DNA of 48,935 nt from NCBI GenBank assembly GCA_030652575.1, contig JAUSQI010000172.1, forward strand, positions 1 to 48,935, in the 5' to 3' direction. This document shows positions 15,922-28,261 of this stretch, piece by piece. The position numbers and the translations under genes are program-made. Every line of letters starts with the position of its first letter. Positions within the stretch are counted from its first letter, which is position 1. The notes under the pieces are model-generated. The model had not been told where the DNA came from. It did not search any database and saw only the letters and a program-made list of their open reading frames with translations. The DNA comes from Stagnimonas sp. (GTDB lineage: Bacteria > Pseudomonadota > Gammaproteobacteria > Nevskiales > Nevskiaceae).

Positions 15922-17766
15922 ATGTCAGAAAGAATCCAGAAGTTTCTCAGCGGTCTCGGCTATGGCTCGCGCCGCGAGGTGGAGGACTGGATCGTTGAAG
16001 GCCGCCTTGTCGTCAATGGCGAGGCCGCCACGGTCGGCCAGAAGATCAGCGAAGCCGATGCGGTGAAACTCGACGGCAAGCGCCTGTCGCTGAAAGCCGG
16101 CAACGAGCCCATGCGCGTGCTGCTCTACAAGAAGCGCACGGGCGAAATGGTGACGCGCGATGACCCCGAAGGCCGCCGCACGGTGTTCCGCAAACTGCCA
16201 GAACTTGAGACGGGCCGCTGGATCGCCGTGGGGCGTCTCGATGTGAATACGTCCGGCCTGCTGCTGATGACCAACCACGGCGAACTGGCCCGCCGCCTCA
16301 CGCACCCCAGCTTCGAGCAGAAGCGCGAATACGCCGTGCGCGCCTTGGGTGAAGTGAGCGAAGACGCGTTTGCCAATCTGCGCAAGGGCGTGATGCTGGA
16401 AGATGGCGAGGCGAGCTTCGAGTCGATTCGCTTCGGCGACAACGAGGTTGAGGACGACGAGGGCGAAGGCGAGGGTGGCGGCACCAGCCGCGCCAACAAG
16501 TGGTTCATCGTCACCATCAGCGAAGGCCGTAACCGCGAAGTGCGTCGCCTGTTCGAGAGCCAGGGCCTCACGGTCAACCGGCTGATTCGCACCGCCTACG
16601 GGCCGATCAAGCTCGGCGGCGGCATCAAGAGCGGCAGCTACCGTGAGGGCACGGCCGAAGAGCTGCGCCGGCTGATCGAGGCGGTGAACCTCGACGAGAA
16701 GGAGCTGCTGCCAGAGCGCGTGCGCGAGTCCCATCGCACCAAGAGCGACTACAGCTTGAACAAGCCGCAGAAGGAGGGCGAGGCAGCTCCAGCCGCACCT
16801 GTGAAGCGCGGCGACAGCAAAACCGCCGTGCGCGCGGCTGCGAGAGTGAAGCGTGATGCGCGCCGCGAGAACGATGGTGCGCGTTGGGTGAAGGCCACCA
16901 AGGACGAGCGCAAGCTGGTCGAGCGCGCCGAACGCCGCGGCGGCAGCGAGAATGAAGAGTCGACCTACGTGGTGCAGAAGGCCCGTGCGGCCGCCGATAG
17001 CCCCTGGGGCAAGACCCGCATCGCGGCGGTGGAGTCCATCGAAAAAGTCAGCGAAGCCACACCGACCCAGCACAAGGCCAAGGGCTTTGGTGCGCGCAGC
17101 GAACGCAGCTACAGCGAGCGCGGTGACCGCGCGCCCGAAGCGCCGACGCGCAGCTACAAGCGCGAGGCAGGCGATGGCGAAAGCCGCGCGGCCGGCCCAT
17201 ACGGCGCGCGAAAATCCGCCGCCTATGCCCCGCGTGAAGGCGCTGCCCCGCGCAAGCCTTACGGCGACAAACCCAGCTTTGGCGAGCGCAAACCGTACGG
17301 TGAGAAGCCGGACTATGCCGCGCCCCGCAAGCCGTATGGTGATCGCCCGGCACGCGATGAGGGTGAGCGACCGCGCTTCGCCCGCGCCGACAAGCCCAGC
17401 GTCAGCAAGCCCTATCCCCGCAAGGACGGCACGATCGGCGAGCGTCCGCCCTTCAAGCCACGCGGCGAGATGGGTGCCGAGCGCAAGCCCTACGGTGATC
17501 GGGCCCGCAGCAGCGAAGGCCCCGGCTTCAAACCCCGTTTCAGCGCCGCCTCAGGCGATGGCACCCGCCCGGCCTACAAGCCGCGCGCACCGGGTGGCGA
17601 CGAACGTCCCCGTTTCGGCGGTGGCGAGCGCAAGATCTTTGGTGCCAAGCCAGCCCCACGCACCGGCAAGCCGACGCAGCGTTTCGTCGTCAAGGATGGC
17701 GCTGCCACCCGCCCCGGCAAGCCGCAAATGGGCCTGAAGAAAAAGAAGCCTGAGTCGGACGATTGA
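15922..17766 (+). CDS. rluB: 23S rRNA pseudouridine-2605 synthase with a long disordered tail
   Basis: ATG at 15922 has GGGAGG 9 nt upstream, giving 614 residues, about twice the usual length. An S4 RNA-binding domain (residues ~3-60) precedes the RluB/RluE-type catalytic domain with G-R-L-D-V-N-T-S-G-L-L (catalytic Asp near 107) and R-N-R-E-V-R-R-L-F-E. An acidic/Gly insert (E-V-E-D-D-E-G-E-G-E-G-G-G) lies near 175-185. From ~260 the protein is a basic, Pro/Gly/Arg-rich tail with repeated K-P-Y-G-(D/E)-(K/R) units. The function is 23S rRNA modification; the tail probably adds RNA contacts (inference). Follows scpB. Confidence 0.93.
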   Translation: MSERIQKFLSGLGYGSRREVEDWIVEGRLVVNGEAATVGQKISEADAVKLDGKRLSLKAGNEPMRVLLYKKRTGEMVTRDDPEGRRTVFRKLPELETGRWIAVGRLDVNTSGLLLMTNHGELARRLTHPSFEQKREYAVRALGEVSEDAFANLRKGVMLEDGEASFESIRFGDNEVEDDEGEGEGGGTSRANKWFIVTISEGRNREVRRLFESQGLTVNRLIRTAYGPIKLGGGIKSGSYREGTAEELRRLIEAVNLDEKELLPERVRESHRTKSDYSLNKPQKEGEAAPAAPVKRGDSKTAVRAAARVKRDARRENDGARWVKATKDERKLVERAERRGGSENEESTYVVQKARAAADSPWGKTRIAAVESIEKVSEATPTQHKAKGFGARSERSYSERGDRAPEAPTRSYKREAGDGESRAAGPYGARKSAAYAPREGAAPRKPYGDKPSFGERKPYGEKPDYAAPRKPYGDRPARDEGERPRFARADKPSVSKPYPRKDGTIGERPPFKPRGEMGAERKPYGDRARSSEGPGFKPRFSAASGDGTRPAYKPRAPGGDERPRFGGGERKIFGAKPAPRTGKPTQRFVVKDGAATRPGKPQMGLKKKKPESDD

Positions 17767-17788
17767 GTGGGTGCTGCGCTGACTCCGG

Positions 17789-18526
17789 TCAGAGCGGCTT
17801 TCCACTTTCGGTCTTGCCAGCAAGCAGCGAGACCAGCTGCTGCGCAGCGGCTTCCGGCCCCGGATGTGCCATGCCGGTCTCGCCGGAGTAGCCCTTGACG
17901 CGCACCGCCGTGCGCATCGGTCCCGGATAAAAAGTGTTGAAGCGCAGCTGCGGATGCAGGCTGGCGTATTCGAGTGCGAAGGTGGCACTCATCGCCTCGA
18001 TGGCAGCCTTGGTGATGCCGTAGATACCGTGGTAGGCCTTGGGCGTGCGGCCGGCCGTGTCGGTGACGAACACCACCGGCGCGTCGGCGGATTTCTCCAG
18101 CAGCGGCAGGCAGCTGCGCGTCAGCACGTAGGCGGCGGTGAGGTTGGTCTGCAAGCCGTCGAGCCAGTCCTTGGGCGGCACTTCAGCCAGCCGCATGAAG
18201 CCGGTGAAGTGGGTCGCGCAATGCACTAGGCCATCGAGCCTGCCGAACTCGGCTTGGAGCGTCTCGGCCACGGCCTCGTGGTCGTTCCAGGTCGCGCCAT
18301 TGAGATTGAGCGGCACGATGCCGGGTTGTGCGCCGCCTGCTTTCTCGATGAGATCGTAGGTCGCCTCCAGCTTCCTGATCGTGCGGCCGAGCAGGATCAC
18401 GGTCGCACCGCGACTTGCCGCCGCAACAGCCGTGGCACGGCCCAGACCGTCGCCCGCGCCGGTGATGAGGATGACGCGGCCCTTGAGCGCGTCGGCAGCC
18501 AGTGCCGGTGGTTCCGTGATGCTCAT
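17789..18526 (-). CDS. Short-chain dehydrogenase, YciK-like
   Basis: A 245-residue SDR with the nucleotide motif T-G-A-G-D-G-L-G-R near residue 22 and catalytic Y-G-I-T-K near 170. The catalytic Ser position reads V-T-D-T-A-G, so Thr may take its place. The sequence resembles the YciK group (I-L-I-T-G-A-G-D-G-L-G, V-I-L-L-G-R), whose substrate is unknown. It is the last gene of the mtaD-ABM-ubiG-mupP unit and overlaps mupP by 4 bp. This matches the Pseudomonas order ubiG-mupP-SDR, as recalled. Confidence 0.87.
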   Translation of the reverse strand: MSITEPPALAADALKGRVILITGAGDGLGRATAVAAASRGATVILLGRTIRKLEATYDLIEKAGGAQPGIVPLNLNGATWNDHEAVAETLQAEFGRLDGLVHCATHFTGFMRLAEVPPKDWLDGLQTNLTAAYVLTRSCLPLLEKSADAPVVFVTDTAGRTPKAYHGIYGITKAAIEAMSATFALEYASLHPQLRFNTFYPGPMRTAVRVKGYSGETGMAHPGPEAAAQQLVSLLAGKTESGKPL

Positions 18527-19200
18527 GCGATGAGTTTGAGTAGGTCGGTGGGATGCGCGCAGATGAAGTCCGCACCCCAGGTGACCAGGGGATGCTCGCC
18601 TTCGTAGCCCCAGGCAGCAGCGACGGTTTTCATGCCGGCGGCGCGGCCGGCGTCGATATCGCGCTTGTCGTCACCCACGTACCAGCAGTGCTCGGGGGCG
18701 ACACCGGCGCGCTCGCAGGCGAGCAGCAGGCCATCGGGTGCCGGCTTGGCCTTGGGCACCTCGTCGGCGCTGACGATGGCGCAGGCGTCTTTGTCGAGCT
18801 TCAGTGCGGCCATCAAGGGGTTGGTGTACTGCTTCGGCTTGTTGGTCATCACGCCCCACTGCACGCCGCTTTGCGCAAAGCCAGCGAGCGTCTCGGTGAA
18901 GCCATCGAACAGGCCGGAGCTGTCGGCCAGATGCTCTGCGTAATGGGCGAGAAAGGCGTCGCGGTGACGCGGAAAGTCCGCGTGATCGGGCGTGATGCCG
19001 AGCGCCTTGCCCAGCAGTCCGCGCGCGCCGGCGGATGCGACCGGGCGATAGTCCGACAAGGGCAGTGGGCCTAAGCCCTGGGTGCCGCGGATGTAGTTGG
19101 CCGCACCGCCAAGGTCGGGTGCGGTATCCACCAGCGTGCCGTCGAGGTCGAAGAAGATGGCCAGCGGAGACGGGGGGCGGGGAATGGGGGATGGGGACAT
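18523..19200 (-). CDS. mupP: HAD phosphatase, N-acetylmuramic acid 6-phosphate phosphatase (MupP)-like
   Basis: A 225-residue HAD hydrolase: motif I F-F-D-L-D-G-T-L-V-D-T (nucleophile near 18), motif II V-M-T-N-K, motif III K-A-K-P-A-P-D and motif IV V-G-D-D-K-R-D. The cap carries S-A-G-A-R-G-L-L. General similarity would give 'phosphoglycolate phosphatase', but the position between ubiG and a YciK-like SDR is that of mupP, which acts in peptidoglycan recycling in Pseudomonas. Residues 2-12 (S-P-S-P-I-P-R-P-P-S-P) and the start codon come from a G-rich palindromic repeat at 19163-19244. The start overlaps the ubiG stop. Confidence 0.8.
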   Translation of the reverse strand: MSPSPIPRPPSPLAIFFDLDGTLVDTAPDLGGAANYIRGTQGLGPLPLSDYRPVASAGARGLLGKALGITPDHADFPRHRDAFLAHYAEHLADSSGLFDGFTETLAGFAQSGVQWGVMTNKPKQYTNPLMAALKLDKDACAIVSADEVPKAKPAPDGLLLACERAGVAPEHCWYVGDDKRDIDAGRAAGMKTVAAAWGYEGEHPLVTWGADFICAHPTDLLKLIA

Positions 19201-19244
19201 CAGCGTGTCACCCCGTTCCCCGTCCCCTGAACCCCATCACCGCT
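19163..19244 (-). repeat. G-rich palindromic REP-like element at the ubiG/mupP junction
   Basis: An 82-bp imperfect palindrome of G-runs and C-runs. On the minus strand it opens AGCGGTGATGGGG and ends CGTCTCCGCT, with terminal inverted AGCGG/CCGCT. One arm reads GGGGACGGGGAACGGGG and the other CCCCATCCCCCATTCCCC. It encodes the last ~14 residues and stop of UbiG and the first ~12 residues of MupP. A related element lies in ribA (38829-38902), with a similar start (AGCGGGGACGGG) and encoded peptide (S-G-D-G). Confidence 0.6.
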
Positions 19245-19937
19245 TTTTCGGCAGTGCAAGAAGTAATTCACGTCGATGTCGTCGTTGATCTTCGCAAGTT
19301 GCGTGAGCGGGTTGTATTGCAGGCCCCTGATCTCGACGGGTTCCAAACCCGCCGCACGCGCCCAGGCCGTCAGCTCGCTGGGCTTGATGAACTTGGCGTA
19401 GTCGTGGGTGCCGCGCGGCACCAGATTGAGCACGTATTCCGCGCCAACCACGGCGAGTGCGAAGGCCTTGGGATTGCGGTTGATGGTGGAGAACACCACC
19501 GTCGCACCGGGCTTGGCGAGTGCTGCCACCGCAGCAATCACACTGGCTGGATCAGGCACGTGTTCGAGCATTTCGAGACAGCAAACGAGATCGAAGCTGG
19601 CGGGTTCTTTCACTGCCAGCTCTTCGGCGCTGCTCTTTTGGTAAGTGGCTTTCACGCCAGATTCGAGACCGTGCAGCTTGGCCACTTCGAGCACGTCATC
19701 GGCCAGATCAATGCCGGTGGCATCAGCGCCCTTGGCCGCAAGCGCTTCGGTCAGAAGCCCGCCGCCGCAGCCCACATCGAGCACGTGCTTGCCCTTCAAG
19801 CCACCTGCGCATTGCTCGATGAAGCGCACGCGCGGGCCGTTGATGTGGTGCAGGGCGCGCATCGGGCCCTTGGCATCCCACCAGGTCGCGGCCTGTTTCT
19901 GGAAGTTGGCGAGTTCGGCGCTGTCTGCGTTGCTCAT
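19200..19937 (-). CDS. ubiG: Ubiquinone biosynthesis O-methyltransferase
   Basis: A 245-residue SAM-dependent methyltransferase with motif I V-L-D-V-G-C-G-G-G-L-L near residue 52, the UbiG start F-Q-K-Q-A-A-T-W-W-D-A-K-G-P-M-R-A-L-H, C-C-L-E-M-L-E-H-V-P-D-P and the late N-P-L-T...D-D-I-D-V-N-Y. UbiG carries out both O-methylations in ubiquinone synthesis. The normal end (V-N-Y-F-L-H-C-R-K) is extended by S-G-D-G-V-Q-G-T-G-N-G-V-T-R, which is encoded by the G-rich repeat. It overlaps the ABM gene by 4 bp. Confidence 0.95.
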   Translation of the reverse strand: MSNADSAELANFQKQAATWWDAKGPMRALHHINGPRVRFIEQCAGGLKGKHVLDVGCGGGLLTEALAAKGADATGIDLADDVLEVAKLHGLESGVKATYQKSSAEELAVKEPASFDLVCCLEMLEHVPDPASVIAAVAALAKPGATVVFSTINRNPKAFALAVVGAEYVLNLVPRGTHDYAKFIKPSELTAWARAAGLEPVEIRGLQYNPLTQLAKINDDIDVNYFLHCRKSGDGVQGTGNGVTR

Positions 19938-20269
19938 GCGGAGCCTTTGGGTTTGCCGTAGGCGCGTTCGACTTTGGCGACGCGCAGTTCGTAGTGCTCA
20001 TACCAGCGCGTGCGGTCGTAGTCGCGCGCGGCTTTGTGGTCCATGTTGGCTTTCCAATTTGCAATCGCGACTTCGTCCTGCCAGTAGCTCACCGTAATGC
20101 CGAAGCCATCGCTGCCACGTGCGCTCTCGCGGCCGAGATAGCCGGGCATGGTGGTGGCGAGCTCAGCCATCTGGTCGGCCATCTCGACGTAGCCGTCATC
20201 CGCGTCGGGCCGCTGCGAGCAGAAGATCACCGCGTAATAGGGTGGCGCGGGGAGTTTCGAGAAACTCAT
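19934..20269 (-). CDS. Antibiotic biosynthesis monooxygenase (ABM)-fold protein
   Basis: A 111-residue ferredoxin-like ABM domain: Y-Y-A-V-I-F-C-S-Q-R at the start, M-A-E-L-A-T-T-M-P-G-Y-L-G near 40, then I-T-V-S-Y-W and W-K-A-N-M-D-H. The family includes cofactor-free monooxygenases and heme-degrading enzymes but also many proteins of unknown role; activity is not predictable. ATG at 20269 overlaps the mtaD stop; a start 7 codons upstream is less likely. The insertion between mtaD and ubiG suggests co-expression. Confidence 0.83.
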   Translation of the reverse strand: MSFSKLPAPPYYAVIFCSQRPDADDGYVEMADQMAELATTMPGYLGRESARGSDGFGITVSYWQDEVAIANWKANMDHKAARDYDRTRWYEHYELRVAKVERAYGKPKGSA

Positions 20270-21579
20270 GGTTTGATCTTTAGCGCCCACTCGTTGGCCT
20301 TGGCGAGCACTTCATCAATGCTCAAGGTCGTCAGCACGCTGCCTTTGAGCAGCGGTTTGCCTGCCACGAACACATCCGTCACCTGCTGGCTGTTGACGGC
20401 GTAGGCGAGATGCGAGAGCACGTTGTAGACCGGCTGGGTGTTGAGTGCGCCGAGATCAACTGCGATGAAATCCGCCTGCTTGCCGGCGACCAGCGAGCCG
20501 ATCTGCTCGTCGAGCATCAGGGCCCTCGCACCCGCGAGGGTGGCCATGTGCAGGGCGGCGTGGGCGGGCAGGGCTTGGGCGTCGCCTGCGACGGCCTTTG
20601 CCAAGAGTGCTGCGGTCTTCAATTCGCCGAACAGATCGAGGTCGTTGTTGCTGGCCGCACCGTCGGTACCGATGCAGACGTTCACGCCGGCCTTGAGCAG
20701 CTTGTCCACCGGGCAGAAGCCGCTGGCGAGCTTGAGGTTGCTCTCGGGGCAGTGCGCGACATGCACGCCGAGTTCGGCGGCTTCGGCAATCTCTTGGTCG
20801 GTGAGCTGGGTCATATGCACGGCGACGAAATCAGGGCCGAGCAGTTCGAGCTCCTTCAGGCGCTGCCAGGGGCGCATGCCGGTCTGGCCTTCGGCCATCG
20901 CTACTTCGCCGGCGGTTTCGTGCACGTGCATGTGGATGCCGATGCCGAGTTCGTTCGCCAGCGTACGGATCTTGCGCAGTGGCGCATCGCTTACGGTGTA
21001 GGGCGCGTGGGGGCCGAAGATCGTCGTGACCAGGGGATTGCCGTGCAGCGCATCGCGCACGTCGAGACCCTTGCGGATGTAATCGTCCGCATCCGCCGCC
21101 CAGGCGGTGGGGAAGTCCAGCGTGATGAGATTGACCACGCTGCGCATGCCGGCGGCGGTGAAGCCTTCGGCGCTCGCATCCGGGAAGAAATACATGTCAT
21201 TGGCGGTGGTCACGCCACCGCGAATCAGCTCGGCGGCGGCGAGCTTCACGCCATCCACACAAAACTGGCGGGACACATGCGCGCCCTCGGCGGGCCAGAT
21301 GTGGTTCTGCAACCAGTCCATCAGCGGCAGGTCGTCGGCAATGCCGCGCAAGAGCGTCATCGCCGCGTGGGTGTGAGCGTTGACGAGACCGGGCATGACC
21401 ACGTGCGAGGCGAGCGTGAGCGTCTCGCGCGGCGCGTATTGGGCGGTTGCCTCGGCCAGCGGCAGCAGGGCAAGGATGCGGCCCTTGTCCACGACCAGCG
21501 CATGGTTTTGCAGCACCACGCCAGCGGGTTCGATGGGCACGATCCAGCGCGGGGCGACGAGGAGGTCAATGGCTTGCAT
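20266..21579 (-). CDS. mtaD: 5-methylthioadenosine/S-adenosylhomocysteine deaminase (TRZ/ATZ family)
   Basis: A 437-residue amidohydrolase. Metal-binding and catalytic motifs are [16 protein letters not shown], the A-H-C-P-E-S-N strand and [12 protein letters not shown]. This set is typical of the MtaD/TrzN group that deaminates methylthioadenosine and S-adenosylhomocysteine to inosine forms. The start [12 protein letters not shown] at 21579 fits the family. It is divergent from mtnA with only 53 bp between starts, the same pairing as in Pseudomonas, which supports a methionine-salvage role. Confidence 0.9.
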   Translation of the reverse strand: MQAIDLLVAPRWIVPIEPAGVVLQNHALVVDKGRILALLPLAEATAQYAPRETLTLASHVVMPGLVNAHTHAAMTLLRGIADDLPLMDWLQNHIWPAEGAHVSRQFCVDGVKLAAAELIRGGVTTANDMYFFPDASAEGFTAAGMRSVVNLITLDFPTAWAADADDYIRKGLDVRDALHGNPLVTTIFGPHAPYTVSDAPLRKIRTLANELGIGIHMHVHETAGEVAMAEGQTGMRPWQRLKELELLGPDFVAVHMTQLTDQEIAEAAELGVHVAHCPESNLKLASGFCPVDKLLKAGVNVCIGTDGAASNNDLDLFGELKTAALLAKAVAGDAQALPAHAALHMATLAGARALMLDEQIGSLVAGKQADFIAVDLGALNTQPVYNVLSHLAYAVNSQQVTDVFVAGKPLLKGSVLTTLSIDEVLAKANEWALKIKP

Positions 21580-21632
21580 GGGCGCAATACAATTCAGGGA
21601 TTCTTGTGCTTCGCATTTTACGGGACTTACCC

Positions 21633-22621
<989 letters not shown>

Positions 22622-22625
<4 letters not shown>

Positions 22626-23134
22626 CGCACGGTGACCGGACGCGGGCGAGGCATCAGCAGCGCCCCGCACAGCATCGAAATCAGCCAGGCCAGCACGATG
22701 CCGCCCAAGGCATAGCCCGCGGCTTCGAGCGTCAGCGGCACGCCAGGCGTGAAGCGCACGGCATCGGCCAGCGAGCGGTCGAAGTGCTTGAGCAGCGCCA
22801 ATGGTTTCTCGAACACGGTGGCGTTGCTCAGGGCCTGCCAGGCCGCATCCACCTTGTTGAAGCGCGCCAGCGTCGTGCGATGGATGCGACCGGAAGCCTG
22901 GAACACGGGGTCGCTGTTTTCCTCGTGGCGGACGATGAAATCCTCGGCGCCCAGATTGAGCACGCCGGCTTCGCGCATCAGTTCTTCATAACGCAGCGAG
23001 GCTTCCTGCCGCGCGCCCGTGAGCGTTTGCAAATACTGGGCGTAATAGACGGGAAACTGCGCGGCACCCACAGCCAGCCCTACCGCCAATATGCGGCCGC
23101 TCAGTCCACCGAAAAATCGGGCAAGAAAGCTCAT
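22622..23134 (-). CDS. DUF2937 family membrane protein
   Basis: A 170-residue protein with a hydrophobic N-terminus ([16 protein letters not shown]), a central helical extracytoplasmic segment of about 110 residues containing [12 protein letters not shown], and a C-terminal helix ([14 protein letters not shown]). The layout and the F-T-P-G-V-P-L-T motif before the last helix fit DUF2937. Function unknown. Monocistronic on the minus strand, with the start 60 bp from the divergent carbonic anhydrase gene. Confidence 0.75.
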
Positions 23135-23194
23135 CTGAAGACTCCTGGGATGCTTGCCGCTAGATTAAGCGCCCCAATCTGAACGCAGTCCACC

Positions 23195-23716
23195 ATGCTC
23201 TACGCCCTCGAAGACAAGCAACCCCAGCTGCTCGGTGACAACTGGGTCGCCGACAATGCCGCCGTCATCGGCAATGTGGTGCTCAAGGAAGGCGCCAGTG
23301 TCTGGTTCGGCTGCACCGTGCGGGGCGACAACGACCCGATCACCATCGGCGAGGGCAGCAATGTGCAGGATGGCTCGGTGCTGCACACGGATGTCGGCGT
23401 GCCGCTCACCATCGGTCGCGACGTGACGATCGGCCACCAGGTGATGCTGCATGGCTGCACCATTGGCGACAACACGCTGGTCGGCATCCAGAGCGTGATC
23501 TTGAATCGCGCGAAGATCGGCAAGAACTCGATCGTCGGTGCGGGGTCGCTGGTGCCCGAAGGCAAGAGCTATCCCGACGGCGTGCTGCTGATGGGCTCGC
23601 CGGCGATCGTCAAGCGCGAATTGAGCCCGCAGGAAATCGCCTTCATCGGCCTCTCGGCCAAGCACTATGTGCAGAATGCGCGGCGCTATGCGACCAAGCT
23701 CAAGCCGCTGGGCTGA
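23195..23716 (+). CDS. Gamma-class carbonic anhydrase family protein
   Basis: A 173-residue left-handed beta-helix protein of the YrdA/CaiE/PaaY group. Hexapeptide repeats ([30 protein letters not shown]) run through residues ~25-135. The three zinc/iron ligand histidines appear in V-L-H-T-D and G-H-Q-V-M-L-H-G-C. The end ([10 protein letters not shown]) is the usual C-terminal cap. Carbonic anhydrase activity is established for only some members; acyltransferase-like roles are possible. Confidence 0.9.
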   Translation: MLYALEDKQPQLLGDNWVADNAAVIGNVVLKEGASVWFGCTVRGDNDPITIGEGSNVQDGSVLHTDVGVPLTIGRDVTIGHQVMLHGCTIGDNTLVGIQSVILNRAKIGKNSIVGAGSLVPEGKSYPDGVLLMGSPAIVKRELSPQEIAFIGLSAKHYVQNARRYATKLKPLG

Positions 23717-23811
23717 TACCGCTCAGCGAGAGCGTCCCTCTGGCCGTCCGGGTCGAGATCGGTGTAGTGCTCCACCCGAGGCGCATTGGTGCGAGTCGCT
23801 CTTGCATGGCT

Positions 23812-24306
23812 CTACTCGAAGCCATCTTTGGGGAACAGATATTTCACCAGAGTCGCCGAGCCTGGGCCTGTTTCCTTCCAGGTTTTCACATCCAGTTTGA
23901 AGTGGGCGACGGCGCAGGTCGGCATCTCGTCGAAAGGGCAGTGGCCCAAGGTGTGGGCCAGCTCGCTGAAGCCCGGGTTGTGGCCGAACAGCAGCACGTG
24001 CGCCGGGTTGTTTTCGATGTGCGTCACCACGTCCAGCAAGGTTTTACGGGTGGCCTCGTAGAGTTTCGGCTCGATGTGGATGGCGTCGAAGTCGATGCCC
24101 AGATGCTCGGCGAAAATCCTCGCGGTGGTGAGCGCGCGATTGGCTGGACTGCTGATAAGCCGGGTCGCTCTGGGCAGGCCCTGCGTGCGCAAGGCCATGC
24201 GCGGCGCATCGCGGCGGCCGCGTTCGTTCAGAGGGCGCTCGAAATCGGTGAGCTCGGGGTAGTCCCAGGCGGACTTGGCGTGGCGGACGAGTGTCAGTAA
24301 TGGCAT
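23812..24306 (-). CDS. sixA: SixA-type histidine phosphatase
   Basis: A 164-residue protein of the histidine phosphatase superfamily. Catalytic L-V-R-H-A-K-S-A-W lies at residues 5-14 and the second His in L-L-F-G-H-N-P-G-F near 108; S-S-P-A-N-R-A-L-T-T-A supplies the conserved Arg. R-H-A-K-S and G-H-N-P are typical of SixA, which removes phosphate from His of phosphotransfer proteins (ArcB HPt, or PTS NPr). The divergent hybrid kinase gene is 85 bp away, but a functional link is only suggested by proximity. Confidence 0.87.
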   Translation of the reverse strand: MPLLTLVRHAKSAWDYPELTDFERPLNERGRRDAPRMALRTQGLPRATRLISSPANRALTTARIFAEHLGIDFDAIHIEPKLYEATRKTLLDVVTHIENNPAHVLLFGHNPGFSELAHTLGHCPFDEMPTCAVAHFKLDVKTWKETGPGSATLVKYLFPKDGFE

Positions 24307-24391
24307 GGGTTGACGTTAGCAGCGGTTCGTAACGGTTTGATTGCGGTTATGGCATCGTTGCACATCAAGAAAACGGGTCGGCATTGGGGTA

Positions 24392-27544
<3,153 letters not shown>

Positions 27545-27552
27545 GCGGGCGG

Positions 27553-28257
27553 TCAGCGCAGGTAGATGTCGAAGCGTGCCTGCGTGCCTTCCATGCTCAA
27601 GTTGGGCTTTTCCTGACCCAGCCACGGTGCCTTGCTGGGGCGCTTGACCGCGACGCGGCCGACACCGCTGGCCCGTGCGGCAACGAGCAGCGCATCGGCA
27701 TCGGCATCGCCGCCGGTGAGGTCGCGCAGGATCTGCATCTCCTTGCTGGGCAGGGCGCGCTTGCCGTCGTCGGGATACATCGGGTCGAGATAGATCGCAT
27801 CGAAGCCCTGCGCTGCCGCCAGGCTGGCGGCGCTGTCGTGCTCGATGATGCGGATGCGCGTCGCGGCATCGCGCGTCAGCGGCAGGGCCAGAGCGCGGCG
27901 ATGCGCATCGCGCAGCAGCGCGGCCAGCACGGGGTTGCGCTCGGCCAGCGTCACTTCAGCGCCGAGTGCGGCCAGGGTGAAGCCATCGCGGCCCAGACCG
28001 GCGGTGCCATCGAACACGGTTGCCGCCGGTTTTTTATGCAGTCCTACGGCTTTGGCGAGCAACTGTTTGCGTCCGCCCGCGATACGCCGCTGCACGTCGG
28101 GGCTGGACCAGTCGAGCGCGAAGGCGGCATAGCCCTCCAGATGCGGAGCGGCGATGGTCAGCCGGCCTTCGCTGTCGCGGCGCAGATGAAACAAAAAGCC
28201 CCGGACGGTGAGGTCCAGGGCTTCGGTTGCGTCATCAATGGGCGGGAGTGCCGCCAT
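27553..28257 (-). CDS. rsmJ: 16S rRNA (guanine-1516-N2)-methyltransferase
   Basis: A 234-residue SAM methyltransferase. V-F-D-G-T-A-G-L-G-R-D-G-F near residue 84 is motif I in its RsmJ form, and Y-L-D-P-M-Y-P near 157 is the catalytic loop. Late motifs V-A-V-K-R-P-S-K-A-P and the final F-D-I-Y-L are also typical. It modifies 16S rRNA helix 45-adjacent G1516. It begins 4 bp after the SCP2 gene. Its codons ~13-22 contain a terminator-like hairpin plus T-run (see 28193-28221). It converges on the hybrid kinase gene with 8 bp between stops. Confidence 0.93.
   Translation of the reverse strand: MAALPPIDDATEALDLTVRGFLFHLRRDSEGRLTIAAPHLEGYAAFALDWSSPDVQRRIAGGRKQLLAKAVGLHKKPAATVFDGTAGLGRDGFTLAALGAEVTLAERNPVLAALLRDAHRRALALPLTRDAATRIRIIEHDSAASLAAAQGFDAIYLDPMYPDDGKRALPSKEMQILRDLTGGDADADALLVAARASGVGRVAVKRPSKAPWLGQEKPNLSMEGTQARFDIYLR
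27997..28035 (+). terminator. Plus-strand intrinsic terminator antisense within rsmJ
   Basis: ACCGGCGG (27997-28004) and CCGCCGGT (28023-28030) form a perfect 8-bp stem with an 18-nt loop, followed by six T (28030-28035). On the plus strand it lies about 450 bp beyond the hybrid kinase stop and inside the convergent rsmJ gene. It could stop read-through of the kinase transcript. The large loop makes it weaker than usual. Confidence 0.45.
28193..28221 (-). terminator. Intrinsic terminator embedded in the 5' coding region of rsmJ
   Basis: On the minus strand GCCCTGGAC-CTCACC-GTCCGGGGC makes a 9-bp stem (one G-U pair) with a 6-nt loop, directly followed by TTTTT. It spans 37-65 nt after the rsmJ start codon and encodes A-L-D-L-T-V-R-G-F. 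It follows the upstream SCP2 gene, whose stop is only 4 bp from rsmJ, so it could terminate the SCP2 transcript or act as an attenuator of rsmJ. Confidence 0.6.
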
Positions 28258-28261
28258 TGCA

